Shown here: piece by piece, positions 52,872-61,125 of the stretch | How positions within the stretch are numbered: position 1 is the first letter of the stretch | Layout of the letters: each line of letters opens with the position of its first letter | Virus record (IMG/VR): IMGVR_UViG_3300010885_026530 | Coordinates: 1 to 61,662 of that record | DNA length: 61,662 nucleotides | Strand: one strand, 5' to 3' | Source of the DNA: a virus | The notes under the pieces: generated by a model | Told to the model about the DNA's origin: nothing | Database searches by the model: none | Seen by the model: only the letters and a program-made list of their open reading frames with translations | Made by a program: the position numbers and the translations under genes

Positions 52872-53162
52872 TTAAAAATGTGGTAGTCCTGTTTTTTTAG
52901 TAGTCTCTAAGTTTTCTTTCACAAGATCACTGATGATTTCTCGTTCAGACCACGATAGATTCAATGCTTCTTCGTATGTCAAGCCTCCTCGCATGTACCA
53001 ACACAGTTTTAAAACATCTGCTCTGATGGCTTTGACTTCTTTGTCATGGCTATCAACTATCTTGGAAATGCGCTCAGGACTCGAGGTCAGGAGGCGGAGA
53101 CGAAAAAATTTGAGACATCCATGGTAAATGGAGTTTCGTACTGTTTGGTACAGCCCTGGCAA
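52872..53162 (-). CDS. 51: gp51-like baseplate hub assembly protein (start uncertain)
   Basis: SPERISKIVDSHDKEVKAIR, LCWYMRGGLTYEEALNLSWS and ETTKKTGLPHF match my recollection of the small gp51-type hub assembly protein that follows gp26 in aquatic T4-like phages. The annotated ATG 53162 would overlap the gp26 gene by 76 bases. The conserved part begins only near the gp26 stop, where CTG at 53090 overlaps TGA. No ATG, GTG or TTG lies in frame there. The true start is therefore open. It probably acts as a chaperone in building the hub. Confidence 0.65.
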   Translation of the reverse strand: MPGLYQTVRNSIYHGCLKFFRLRLLTSSPERISKIVDSHDKEVKAIRADVLKLCWYMRGGLTYEEALNLSWSEREIISDLVKENLETTKKTGLPHF

Positions 53163-53929
53163 GTGATGTGCAACGGTTTAAGATCTGTGGACTTTTTCAG
53201 TTCAGCCATGTGATCTCTGATGCGGTCAAACGTGTCCTTTTCACAGTTGCGTATGTACTCTTCAATGTACTCTGGCTCTACTACCATTTCTCCATCGGCC
53301 TGTATCATGGCAATGCTCTGCGCCATGGCCTGAACAGTCATATTGGTGAGCTTGGCAAAGGCCTGGCTCAACTGCTGTATCTTTTCTTCTTCGGGTATGT
53401 TGGCAGTGGGTAATATTTCTATTAACTTTTGATCCTGGAACTGATCCAAGGAGTTGGCATTGACCTGTTGATAACTCAAAGGTTTGAAATAAATCACGAT
53501 GTCACCAATGTTCACAGTGGCGCTGTAGTCGGGACTTTTGATACCGTCAATCACAGTGCGTAGATCTAGACCAAATGCGTTTTCGTGTTCGCAATGCGGA
53601 CAAGCACTTTCAAACTCCATTTCATGACCATAGCTGGCAATGCGGATAGCAACCAGCACAGTGTCAAGGTCAATGGACGGAATCTGCCAACCATCTTTGA
53701 TGGCAGGCACACAGCTGGAAATCACTGTGGCAATGGCAGCACCGTTGAACAGTGCATCACTGGTACGATAAGTGATTTCGTCCATGGCAGTCATTGGGTA
53801 TACTGGTAACTCTCTGTTGGCCGGCATATCCAATGTACCCGGAGGGTAAAAGTTGCCATCAGATGGCAACTTGATATAGATTGCAGGCTGTCTAAAGAAC
53901 CTGCGTAGTGGGTTGTTAGTTTCAGGCAT
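53087..53929 (-). CDS. 26: Baseplate hub protein gp26-like
   Basis: The start RFFRQPAIYIKLPSDGNFYP followed by LPVYPMTAMDEITYRTSDAL and VISSCVPAIKDGWQIPSID is the conserved T4-type baseplate protein signature. Two CxxC pairs, CPHCEHEN near residue 110 and CQGC near residue 263, could bind one zinc. The 280-residue length compares with 208 for T4 gp26. AAGGA lies 5 bases before ATG 53929, and a late-type box is 31 bases upstream. It heads the leftward operon, back to back with the tape measure gene. Confidence 0.85.
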   Translation of the reverse strand: MPETNNPLRRFFRQPAIYIKLPSDGNFYPPGTLDMPANRELPVYPMTAMDEITYRTSDALFNGAAIATVISSCVPAIKDGWQIPSIDLDTVLVAIRIASYGHEMEFESACPHCEHENAFGLDLRTVIDGIKSPDYSATVNIGDIVIYFKPLSYQQVNANSLDQFQDQKLIEILPTANIPEEEKIQQLSQAFAKLTNMTVQAMAQSIAMIQADGEMVVEPEYIEEYIRNCEKDTFDRIRDHMAELKKSTDLKPLHITCQGCTKQYETPFTMDVSNFFVSAS

Positions 53930-53939
53930 TTTTCCTTAC

Positions 53940-53947
53940 CATAAATA
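53940..53947 (+). promoter_or_regulatory. T4-like late promoter box for the tape measure operon
   Basis: CATAAATA on the plus strand, 32 bases before ATG 53980. It lies between divergent structural genes and overlaps the leader of gp26. Confidence 0.6.
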
Positions 53948-53960
53948 TTAGTGTACCCTT

Positions 53961-53968
53961 GTACTTAT
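53961..53968 (-). promoter_or_regulatory. Late promoter-like box for gp26
   Basis: ATAAGTAC on the minus strand, 31 bases before ATG 53929. It is the same G-variant core as the TATAAGTA near gp5. With the opposite box at 53940 it would give overlapping divergent late transcripts. Confidence 0.4.
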
Positions 53969-53979
53969 CTACGTAGATT

Positions 53980-56361
53980 ATGGCTGATATAGAAAACTCA
54001 ACAGAATTACTCAAACAGGCGCTGGACGAACTCAAGACCAGTACCACACTTAGCTCAGCTACGTTGCTCAAGCTGGGCAAAACTGTCAACGCCTTAAACA
54101 AAGATTACAAAGAGTCTGAAAACGCCATAGAAGACGAAACAGACCAGCGACTCACGCTGGCCAAGACATTAAAATCTTTTGCCAAAGATCTAGGATCAGC
54201 GGCGCAGGCAGCCAGAGAAAACAGAGAAGATTTTCGTTCATTAAAGCCTGCTGTTGATGCATTTGGCACAGCAGCCAAATACGGTGCCAGCAAGGTTGGC
54301 GATGCCATAGCTGGCGTGGGCGAGGCCATCAGTGGACTCAGTACATTCCTAGGGCCAAAAGGAAAGATTATAGGAATGGTTGTTGGTGGTGTCGCAGGCA
54401 TCACTGGCGACATCATGAAAAAGTACGGAGAATCTGCTGTAGAGTTTGCGCAGATGTACGGCAAGTTTGCTCTGGACGAAGTACAACGAGTTTCCGGTGC
54501 TTTCCGTGAAATATCCAATGTTGGTGGTCTAGCCGGAACTAGCATTGATGGGTTTGCAGAAAGTGCTCGTGCGCTAGGCCTGAGCATGGATCAGTATGCT
54601 AAGTTAATAGGTAGAAACTCAGAAGGCCTGGCAGCCGCTGGTGTCACTGTGAGTGGTGGTGCCAGAGTACTAGAACAGATAACCACTGCTGGTACAGAGT
54701 TTGAAGATAAGTTTTTAAAACTGGGCTTTAGTTTTGAACAGCAAACTGAGTTCTCGGCCAAGTTTCTAGCCACACAGCGTAACTTAACCAAAATAAACTT
54801 TGATGACACTAAAAAGTTATCTGAAGCCAATCAAAAATATCTTGAACAGATTGATGAACTAGCAAGACTCACAGGACAAAGCAGAGACAAAGTATCCAGT
54901 GAACTGGAAGCCATGAGTCGAGAGTTGCGATTTGGTGCCACCTTGGCCATAGCTGAACAAAAAGGCACAGCTGACGCTATTACAAAAACAGCCAAGCTAT
55001 TGGAAACACAAGGTAGTAAAGAACTGGCTGAAGGATTTAAAGACATTTTTGGTGGAGCTACCACAGAACGTGCTCAAGCACTTATGGCTGCAACTAACAA
55101 TCGTGCGGCCACCATTGCTGAACAGTTAGAAAATGGTCAGATCACATCAGCTGAAGCCATGCGACAGTTTCAGCAAGCAGTGCGAGAAACTAGACAAGCA
55201 CTTGGAGCCGATGAGTTTGAACGTCGTGTTGGTAAACTAGGCACTGTGCTTGATCCTATGCTGGTTGGCATGCGTAGATTGAGTGTGGCTCAAGATCTTA
55301 ATGCTGAAACTTTGGGCACAGCTACAACCGAACAAAAGAAAGACGCAGAAGCCAATGGCAAAAATGTACAAAATCTTGTTGATGCACAAAAAGCTCTAAG
55401 AGACTTTGCTGTACAGATTGATGAAATAGTGATGAAAAAGCTATTTCCTACCATGGCACAAAATGTACGACAGTTAACTGAAGTATTGAGTGCAGGTGCT
55501 AGTAAGTTAGCTGAGATACTAGGAGTTAAGATTGAGGGTGGCCCTACAGCACCCACAGCTCCTACACCAATCACAGGAGCAGATGTTAACAGACGTCGAG
55601 AGGCCGCTGGACAAGCACCGTTGAGTCCTGAAGCTGCCGAAGCACAAGCTGGCAGAGACGCAGTTCAGCGAGAAATGGAACGTCGCAACGAAAATAGTCG
55701 CAGACGTAGACAAGGACTTCCTCCTATTGCGCCTGGGCAAGCACCGGCAGCACCTGCCGCTCCTGGACCACAGTCAACTGCTCCTGGTGCCGGTGTAGTA
55801 GGTAGCCTCAAACTCAAACCAGGAGCAGAAAACAAAGGTAAGTCCACAGATTCCTTGTATGCAGTGGCTGGAGAAGTACACAAGATGCTCAACGGCGACT
55901 ACAAGTATTTCAGCGGGTTTAACGATCGCGAAGGCAGATCCAAACACGCATCGGGTCAGGCTTTTGATCTTGTGCTCAACGATCCTACAAAATATCAAAG
56001 TGTGTTGGGCCAGATCAAGAGTCTGCCAGGGGTAAGTTTTGCTCAGTTTGAACCCAAAGGATTTGTAAACCCCAGTGGTAGTATATCTTCGGGCGACCAC
56101 ATACACACAGAAGTTTCAGCTCGCAACGGATTTGAAGGCAGGATCAGCGGTCCTGCTGGAGGATACAAGCCCAATCTTACCATGCATGGTACAGAAACAT
56201 TAAAAATTGAACCTGCCAAAGCCGGACAGACCAGTACGGAGCAAATAGACAAACAGATTGATGTGATGAATGCACAACTGACTAGATTTGACCAAATGAT
56301 TGATCTACTACAATCCAGTGTGGATACACAACACAAGATATACCGAGCCACCACAGGCTAA
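53980..56361 (+). CDS. Tape measure protein with C-terminal M15-like peptidase domain
   Basis: The N-terminal 500 residues are largely helical with a hydrophobic glycine-rich stretch near residues 105-145 (IAGVGEAISGLSTFLG), typical of tape measure proteins that fix tail length and pass into the cell. A Pro/Ala linker follows. Near residue 650 is SKHASGQAFD, the SxHxxGxAxD zinc motif of M15 (VanY-like) peptidases, and near residue 705 is GDHIHTEV with the third histidine. The domain probably cuts peptidoglycan cross-links at entry. It stands next to gp26 and portal, where T4 has gp29 (590 residues). The last 40 residues form an amphipathic helix. Confidence 0.85.
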   Translation: MADIENSTELLKQALDELKTSTTLSSATLLKLGKTVNALNKDYKESENAIEDETDQRLTLAKTLKSFAKDLGSAAQAARENREDFRSLKPAVDAFGTAAKYGASKVGDAIAGVGEAISGLSTFLGPKGKIIGMVVGGVAGITGDIMKKYGESAVEFAQMYGKFALDEVQRVSGAFREISNVGGLAGTSIDGFAESARALGLSMDQYAKLIGRNSEGLAAAGVTVSGGARVLEQITTAGTEFEDKFLKLGFSFEQQTEFSAKFLATQRNLTKINFDDTKKLSEANQKYLEQIDELARLTGQSRDKVSSELEAMSRELRFGATLAIAEQKGTADAITKTAKLLETQGSKELAEGFKDIFGGATTERAQALMAATNNRAATIAEQLENGQITSAEAMRQFQQAVRETRQALGADEFERRVGKLGTVLDPMLVGMRRLSVAQDLNAETLGTATTEQKKDAEANGKNVQNLVDAQKALRDFAVQIDEIVMKKLFPTMAQNVRQLTEVLSAGASKLAEILGVKIEGGPTAPTAPTPITGADVNRRREAAGQAPLSPEAAEAQAGRDAVQREMERRNENSRRRRQGLPPIAPGQAPAAPAAPGPQSTAPGAGVVGSLKLKPGAENKGKSTDSLYAVAGEVHKMLNGDYKYFSGFNDREGRSKHASGQAFDLVLNDPTKYQSVLGQIKSLPGVSFAQFEPKGFVNPSGSISSGDHIHTEVSARNGFEGRISGPAGGYKPNLTMHGTETLKIEPAKAGQTSTEQIDKQIDVMNAQLTRFDQMIDLLQSSVDTQHKIYRATTG

Positions 56362-56363
56362 CG

Positions 56364-56371
56364 GTAAATAT
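56364..56371 (+). promoter_or_regulatory. Possible late box close to the portal start
   Basis: GTAAATAT on the plus strand, 6 bases before ATG 56378. Spacing is too short for a normal leader, as with the boxes near gp25 and gp5. Confidence 0.35.
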
Positions 56372-56377
56372 AGCACT

Positions 56378-58171
56378 ATGGCAGAAGATAAAAAAGGTTG
56401 GAAAAAATATTTCAAAGTGGCCAATACAGCTGGCCAGATGAGTCCCATTTCGGGCAACATTCCTCGCGGCCCAAACTACGGCACAGGCTACGGCACAGAC
56501 GGGCAAGCACAGACAGAGTTTGCCTTTCGTAACTATGCCAGCAGACTGCCAGAAGTTTATGTAGGTCACCCCAACCGCATGGAACGCTATAACCAATACG
56601 AAAACATGGATGGCGATTCAGAGATCAATGCCTGCTTGGATATCCTGTCTGAGTTTTCCACTCAGACCTGCGAATCGAACAACACACCATTTGAAATAGA
56701 TTTCACCGACACACCCACTGATCACGAAGTAGAAATCATCAAGAAACAGCTACAGCAGTGGACCAAACTCAACAAGTTTGACAACCGCATGTTCAAGATG
56801 TTCCGTAATGTCCTCAAGTACGGTGATCAAGTATTTGTACGTGATCCGGAAACATTTGAAATGTACTGGGTGGACATGACCAAGGTTGCCAGAGTGATTG
56901 TAAACGAAAGCGAAGGCAAACGTCCTGAGCAGTATGTTATTCGTGATATCAACCCCAACTTTCAAAGTCTGGCCATTGCTGCCAAGACCACAAACGATTA
57001 CAACACACAACCACCTTCGGGCGGTTATTCAGCGCCTTACAGCTACACTGCACCCAACGCACCTAACTCGTCGGGGCAAAGTCGTTTTCAAAAGTCTGTA
57101 AACGAAACCTGTATTGATGCCAAGCATGTGATACATCTCACCCTTTCAGAAGGACTTGACTACTACTGGCCATTTGGACAGAGCATACTAGAGATGATTT
57201 TCAAAGTATTCAAGCAGAAAGAACTGTTGGAAGACGCCATACTGATCTATCGTGTGCAACGTGCTCCTGAGCGCAGAGTGTTCAAGATTGACGTGGGCAA
57301 CATGCCCAGTCACTTGGCCATGCAGTTTGTTGAACGAGTAAAGAACGAAATACATCAACGTAGGATACCATCGAACACTGGCGGTCGTGAAAACGTACTG
57401 GATACCACTTATAATCCACTGTCAATCAACGAAGACTACTTCTTTCCACAAACAGCAGATGGACGTGGCTCGTCAGTGGAAACCTTGCCCGGCGGTGAAA
57501 ACCTAGGGCAGATTGATGACTTAAAATACTTCAACAACAAGATGTGCCGCGGACTGAGAGTTCCCAGCTCGTACCTGCCCACAGGCCCAGATGACTCGGA
57601 TCGTCCAATGAATGACGGTAGAGTGGGCACTGCTCTTATTCAAGAGTATCGTTTCAATCAGTATTGCGAGCGTTTACAGCGTCAAATCTCCCAGAAACTG
57701 GATGATGAGTTTAAGATGTTTCTGCGTTGGAGAGGCTTTAACATTGATGCAGGCTTGTTCACTATTACGTTTGCACCACCACAGAACTTTGCGTCGTATC
57801 GTCAAGCAGAGCTAGACACCACTAGAATGACAGCATTTCAAGGGCTGGAACAGTTGCCTTATATGAGCAAGCGTTTTTTAATGAAACGTTATCTAGGACT
57901 CACAGAAGAAGAGATCAACGACAACGAACAACTTTGGAAAGAAGAGCGCGATCAACCTGAACTGCAAACTCAGAGCGGTCAAGATCTGCGTAGCGTGGGC
58001 ATCAGTCCTGCTGATATTGAAGCTGATATTGGTGCTGGAGAAGAAGTTGCAGCCGCTGGTGGTGGACCCGAAGGTGGTATTGCTGCCCCAGGTACCATAG
58101 CTCCCGGGGCACCTGCACCTGGCGGAGTATCGCCAGCTGGTGGAGTAGCCGCTCCTATGCCTACAATCTAA
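56378..58171 (+). CDS. 20: Portal vertex protein gp20
   Basis: The conserved portal segments are visible: GDSEINACLDILSEFSTQTC, DQVFVRDPETFEMYWVDMTK, HVIHLTLSEGLDYYWPFGQS, ILIYRVQRAPERRVF and DDLKYFNNKMCRGLRVPSSY. gp20 forms the dodecameric ring for prohead initiation and DNA packaging. ATG 56378 (MAEDKKGWKKYF) is taken rather than 56300, which lies inside the tape measure gene. Length of 597 residues is close to T4 gp20 (524) with a longer, Pro/Ala/Gly-rich C-terminal tail. Confidence 0.96.
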   Translation: MAEDKKGWKKYFKVANTAGQMSPISGNIPRGPNYGTGYGTDGQAQTEFAFRNYASRLPEVYVGHPNRMERYNQYENMDGDSEINACLDILSEFSTQTCESNNTPFEIDFTDTPTDHEVEIIKKQLQQWTKLNKFDNRMFKMFRNVLKYGDQVFVRDPETFEMYWVDMTKVARVIVNESEGKRPEQYVIRDINPNFQSLAIAAKTTNDYNTQPPSGGYSAPYSYTAPNAPNSSGQSRFQKSVNETCIDAKHVIHLTLSEGLDYYWPFGQSILEMIFKVFKQKELLEDAILIYRVQRAPERRVFKIDVGNMPSHLAMQFVERVKNEIHQRRIPSNTGGRENVLDTTYNPLSINEDYFFPQTADGRGSSVETLPGGENLGQIDDLKYFNNKMCRGLRVPSSYLPTGPDDSDRPMNDGRVGTALIQEYRFNQYCERLQRQISQKLDDEFKMFLRWRGFNIDAGLFTITFAPPQNFASYRQAELDTTRMTAFQGLEQLPYMSKRFLMKRYLGLTEEEINDNEQLWKEERDQPELQTQSGQDLRSVGISPADIEADIGAGEEVAAAGGGPEGGIAAPGTIAPGAPAPGGVSPAGGVAAPMPTI

Positions 58172-58178
58172 TAAATAC
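58171..58178 (+). promoter_or_regulatory. Late promoter-like box after the portal gene
   Basis: ATAAATAC on the plus strand, sharing one base with the portal TAA and only 4 bases before the next ATG at 58183. It is the best sequence match to the T4 core among the close-spaced boxes. Confidence 0.4.
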
Positions 58179-58182
58179 TAAC

Positions 58183-58401
58183 ATGCTACTACTTGAGTTT
58201 TTCCATAAAGATCCTGCAGGTTATCAAGACGTTGAAGACGATAACTCACAGCCTCAGCTTGGACAACTACGCAAAACCAAACTCACTCTGCGCCAAATAA
58301 ACAAACTGCGCAGAATGAATGATGTGCGTACCTTTGAATACAAAGAAAAACTCAAAGACGTCAAACGTCAGTACATGCCCCCTGCCGCTCCTCCTCTGTA
58401 A
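58183..58401 (+). CDS. Small prohead core-like protein, 72 aa
   Basis: A basic C-terminal half, LTLRQINKLRRMNDVRTFEY then KLKDVKRQYMPPAA, is a block I know from small proteins lying directly after the portal gene in aquatic T4-like phages. It is probably a prohead core component. An N-terminal helix (MLLLEFFHKDP) and an acidic stretch precede it. There is no clear ribosome site before the ATG. Assignment to a numbered T4 gene is not safe. Confidence 0.78.
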   Translation: MLLLEFFHKDPAGYQDVEDDNSQPQLGQLRKTKLTLRQINKLRRMNDVRTFEYKEKLKDVKRQYMPPAAPPL

Positions 58402-58416
58402 CAGCGGCCTTATCTT

Positions 58417-58438
58417 GGTAGAACATTCGTTTTCTACC
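58417..58438 (+). terminator. Weak hairpin after the 72-aa gene
   Basis: GGTAGAA/TTCTACC with an 8-base loop, followed by ACTTTTACC. It may attenuate or process the transcript. The T-run is short. Confidence 0.35.
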
Positions 58439-58477
58439 ACTTTTACCCCATAAAACACATAGATTTTGGCGTGTGTC

Positions 58478-58485
58478 GTAAATAT
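58478..58485 (+). promoter_or_regulatory. T4-like late promoter box for the prohead/capsid genes
   Basis: GTAAATAT on the plus strand, 29 bases before ATG 58515. A clear GGAGG (58504-58508) follows, so box, leader and ribosome site are well placed. Confidence 0.62.
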
Positions 58486-58514
58486 CACACAGAGCCATTA
58501 CTTGGAGGAACCTC

Positions 58515-59360
58515 ATGAATAAATTTGAACAGCTCATTGAATACGTCATTAATGACGAAGAGCAAAAAGCACGTGATCTCTTTCACGAGATCGTTGTCGA
58601 AAAAAGCCGCGGCATCTACGAAGAGTTGATGTCTGAAGAAGAAATTGAAGAAACAAAAGACAAAGATCTTGAAGAAAGCGACGACCTTGACGAAGCCAAG
58701 GACGACGAGCTTGACGAAGGTGAAGATCTTGAAGAAAACTTTGAAGGCATGGATACAATGGGCAACGATCAAGCTGATTCTCTCATTGACGACATTGAAA
58801 CCGAAGAACAAGGTCTTTCAATGGAAGGTGAAGACGAAGAAGGCATGGCCGACGAAGAAGGCAGCGAAGATCTTGAAGATCGCGTAGTTGACCTTGAAGA
58901 CAAACTTGACGAACTCATGGCAGAATTTGAAGCTCTAATGGGCGACGAAGGCCAAGAGGGCGAAGACGAAATGGATATTGAAGTTGGTAGCGATGACATT
59001 GAAACCGACAGCGATGGCGATATGGAAATGCAAGACATGGACTCAGAGTTTGAGACCATGGAAGGCACTGAACTTGAAGAAGCCATTAACTTAAAAGCCG
59101 CTCCTGCTCCAGTTAAGTCTGAAGAAGGTGGAATCAACAAGAAGTCTATTGTTGCAGCCAACAGCGGAGCAAAAGGCATGGACGGTAAGCCTGTGATGAG
59201 TTCAGACACACCTGAAAAAGGTCGTTCGGCTCCTACAGCAAAAAACATCATGACTGGTGAAGTGCAAAATGCTCCTGCAAAAAGCACAGTAAAACTAAGT
59301 CCAGCTACCAAGCCACACTTAGCACAAGGCACTGGTGTTAACACCAAGAGCCCTTACTAA
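58515..59360 (+). CDS. Acidic prohead core protein (gp67/gp68-like)
   Basis: The start FEQLIEYVINDEEQKARDLF and EIVVEKSRGIYEELM resembles the short helical start of T4 prohead core proteins. It is followed by about 150 residues very rich in Glu and Asp, as in T4 gp67, and a Lys/Pro-rich tail. Such proteins fill the prohead and are degraded by gp21 during maturation. It lies between the small core-like gene and gp21, the expected place. GGAGG 6 bases before the ATG gives strong initiation. Confidence 0.8.
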   Translation: MNKFEQLIEYVINDEEQKARDLFHEIVVEKSRGIYEELMSEEEIEETKDKDLEESDDLDEAKDDELDEGEDLEENFEGMDTMGNDQADSLIDDIETEEQGLSMEGEDEEGMADEEGSEDLEDRVVDLEDKLDELMAEFEALMGDEGQEGEDEMDIEVGSDDIETDSDGDMEMQDMDSEFETMEGTELEEAINLKAAPAPVKSEEGGINKKSIVAANSGAKGMDGKPVMSSDTPEKGRSAPTAKNIMTGEVQNAPAKSTVKLSPATKPHLAQGTGVNTKSPY

Positions 59361-59378
59361 TAGGTCCTGTTCAAGGTC

Positions 59379-60002
59379 ATGGCTCGTTACCTAAGAGAAC
59401 ACCTTACTTTTGACGCCGCTCGCATAGTTGTTGAGGGTGCTGAAGGTAAGGACCTTTATATGAAAGGTATCTGCATTCAAGGTGGAGTCAAAAACGCCAA
59501 TGAGCGTGTTTATCCTGTGAGCGAGATTGAACGTGCAGTGACAACACTGAACAAACAGATCGACGAAGGAAACTCAGTGCTTGGTGAAGTAGATCACCCA
59601 GATGACCTTAAAATCAACTTGGATCGTTGCAGTCACATGATAGTTAACATGTGGATGGATGGTCCTAACGGATTTGGTAAGCTCAAGATTCTCCCAACAC
59701 CAATGGGTAATTTGGTACGCACCATGTTGGAGAGTGGTGTGAAATTAGGAGTTTCAAGTCGCGGTAGCGGAAACGTTAACGAGGCCAATGGACAAGTCAG
59801 TGATTTTGAAATAGTCACTGTCGATGTTGTTGCCCAACCCAGTGCGCCAAACGCATATCCCCAAGCTGTTTACGAAGGCTTGATGAACATGAAATATGGT
59901 CATCGAGTACTGGAAATGGCCAAAGATGCTGGTGAAGACAACAAAGTACAGAGATACTTAAAGAGCGAGATCTCTCGCTTGATTAAAGATCTCAAGATTT
60001 AG
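59379..60002 (+). CDS. 21: Prohead core protease gp21
   Basis: The herpes-protease-like core is visible: GEVDHPDD with His73 and VSSRGSG with a catalytic serine at 126 or 127, plus FEIVTVDVVAQPSAPNA. It cleaves scaffold and capsid proteins in the prohead. Length (207) is near T4 gp21 (212). The C-terminal residues are basic and helical. It stands between core and scaffold genes as in T4. Confidence 0.95.
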   Translation: MARYLREHLTFDAARIVVEGAEGKDLYMKGICIQGGVKNANERVYPVSEIERAVTTLNKQIDEGNSVLGEVDHPDDLKINLDRCSHMIVNMWMDGPNGFGKLKILPTPMGNLVRTMLESGVKLGVSSRGSGNVNEANGQVSDFEIVTVDVVAQPSAPNAYPQAVYEGLMNMKYGHRVLEMAKDAGEDNKVQRYLKSEISRLIKDLKI

Positions 60003-60011
60003 GAGAAACGC

Positions 60012-61100
60012 ATGCTAGATGCCATCAAACCGTTACTAGATAGCGACCTGATCAATGAGGAAACTCGTACAGCAATCTCAGAACAATGGGAAATCAAGCT
60101 GAACGAAGCTCGTGAAACGGTACGTGCAGAACTAAGAGAAGAGTTTGCACAACGCTATGAGCATGACAAGACAGTGATGGTGGAAGCCCTAGATCGCATG
60201 GTAACAGAAGGTCTTAACGCAGAGATTCAAGCTGTGCAAGCTGAAAAGCAAGCATTGGCAGAAGATCGTGTCAAGTTCAACGTCAAGATGAAAGAATCAG
60301 CCACAAAGTTCAACGACTTTATGGTTTCTAAACTTGCTGAAGAAATTGGCGAACTACGTAAAGATCGTAAAACACACAATGAATCAATCAATAAACTTGA
60401 AAGTTTTGTTGTGAAAGCTCTGGCTCAAGAAATACGCGAATTTGCACAAGACAAGAAGGACGCAGTTGACACTAAAGTCCGTCTAGTCCGTGAAGCTCGC
60501 ACACAGCTTGAGACTTTGAAAGCACGATTTGTAAAAGAATCTGCTCAAAAGATGAGCAAATCTGTAGCCAAGCATCTCAAGGCTGAACTTAGCCAACTAC
60601 ATGAAGACATCAAAGTTGCTCGCGAGAACAATTTTGGTCGTCGTATTTTTGAAGCATACGCCTCGGAATTTGGTGCAACTCATCTCAATGAGAACGCAGA
60701 AATTCGCAAGCTCAATAGCGTTATTGCATCAAAAGATCAGAAGTTGTCTGAAGCCATCAGATTTACCGAGAAGGCCAAAACCCTCGTTGAATCAAAAGAC
60801 CGTGAGATTCGTATAATCCGTGAATCCAATGAGCGTAACAAGCTCATGGACGATTTACTAGGCCCTCTCAATGAGGAAAAAGCCAGTGTTATGAAGAATC
60901 TTCTCGAAAACGTTCAAACAACTCGTTTGAAAAACGCTTTCGAAAAATATTTGCCGGCCGTACTTGCAGATAACAAACCAGTAAAAGCCAAACAAGTGAT
61001 TGCTGAGAGCGTTAGCGAAGTCACTGGTAATAAATCTGCAAAGGTTGTAGCGGATGATCGCAGTAATGTGATCGATCTCAAACGCCTGGCAGGGCTTTAA
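60012..61100 (+). CDS. 22: Prohead scaffold protein gp22
   Basis: This is an almost wholly helical, highly charged coiled-coil protein: RETVRAELREEFAQRYEHDK, LAEEIGELRKDRKTHNESIN and LGPLNEEKASVMKNLLENVQ. The last matches the conserved end of the T4-type scaffold. It forms the inner core on which gp23 assembles and is later cut by gp21. AGGAGA is 6 bases before ATG 60012. At 362 residues it is longer than T4 gp22 (269). Confidence 0.93.
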   Translation: MLDAIKPLLDSDLINEETRTAISEQWEIKLNEARETVRAELREEFAQRYEHDKTVMVEALDRMVTEGLNAEIQAVQAEKQALAEDRVKFNVKMKESATKFNDFMVSKLAEEIGELRKDRKTHNESINKLESFVVKALAQEIREFAQDKKDAVDTKVRLVREARTQLETLKARFVKESAQKMSKSVAKHLKAELSQLHEDIKVARENNFGRRIFEAYASEFGATHLNENAEIRKLNSVIASKDQKLSEAIRFTEKAKTLVESKDREIRIIRESNERNKLMDDLLGPLNEEKASVMKNLLENVQTTRLKNAFEKYLPAVLADNKPVKAKQVIAESVSEVTGNKSAKVVADDRSNVIDLKRLAGL

Positions 61101-61125
61101 TCTTAAGAAGGAATAAGGAGACATT

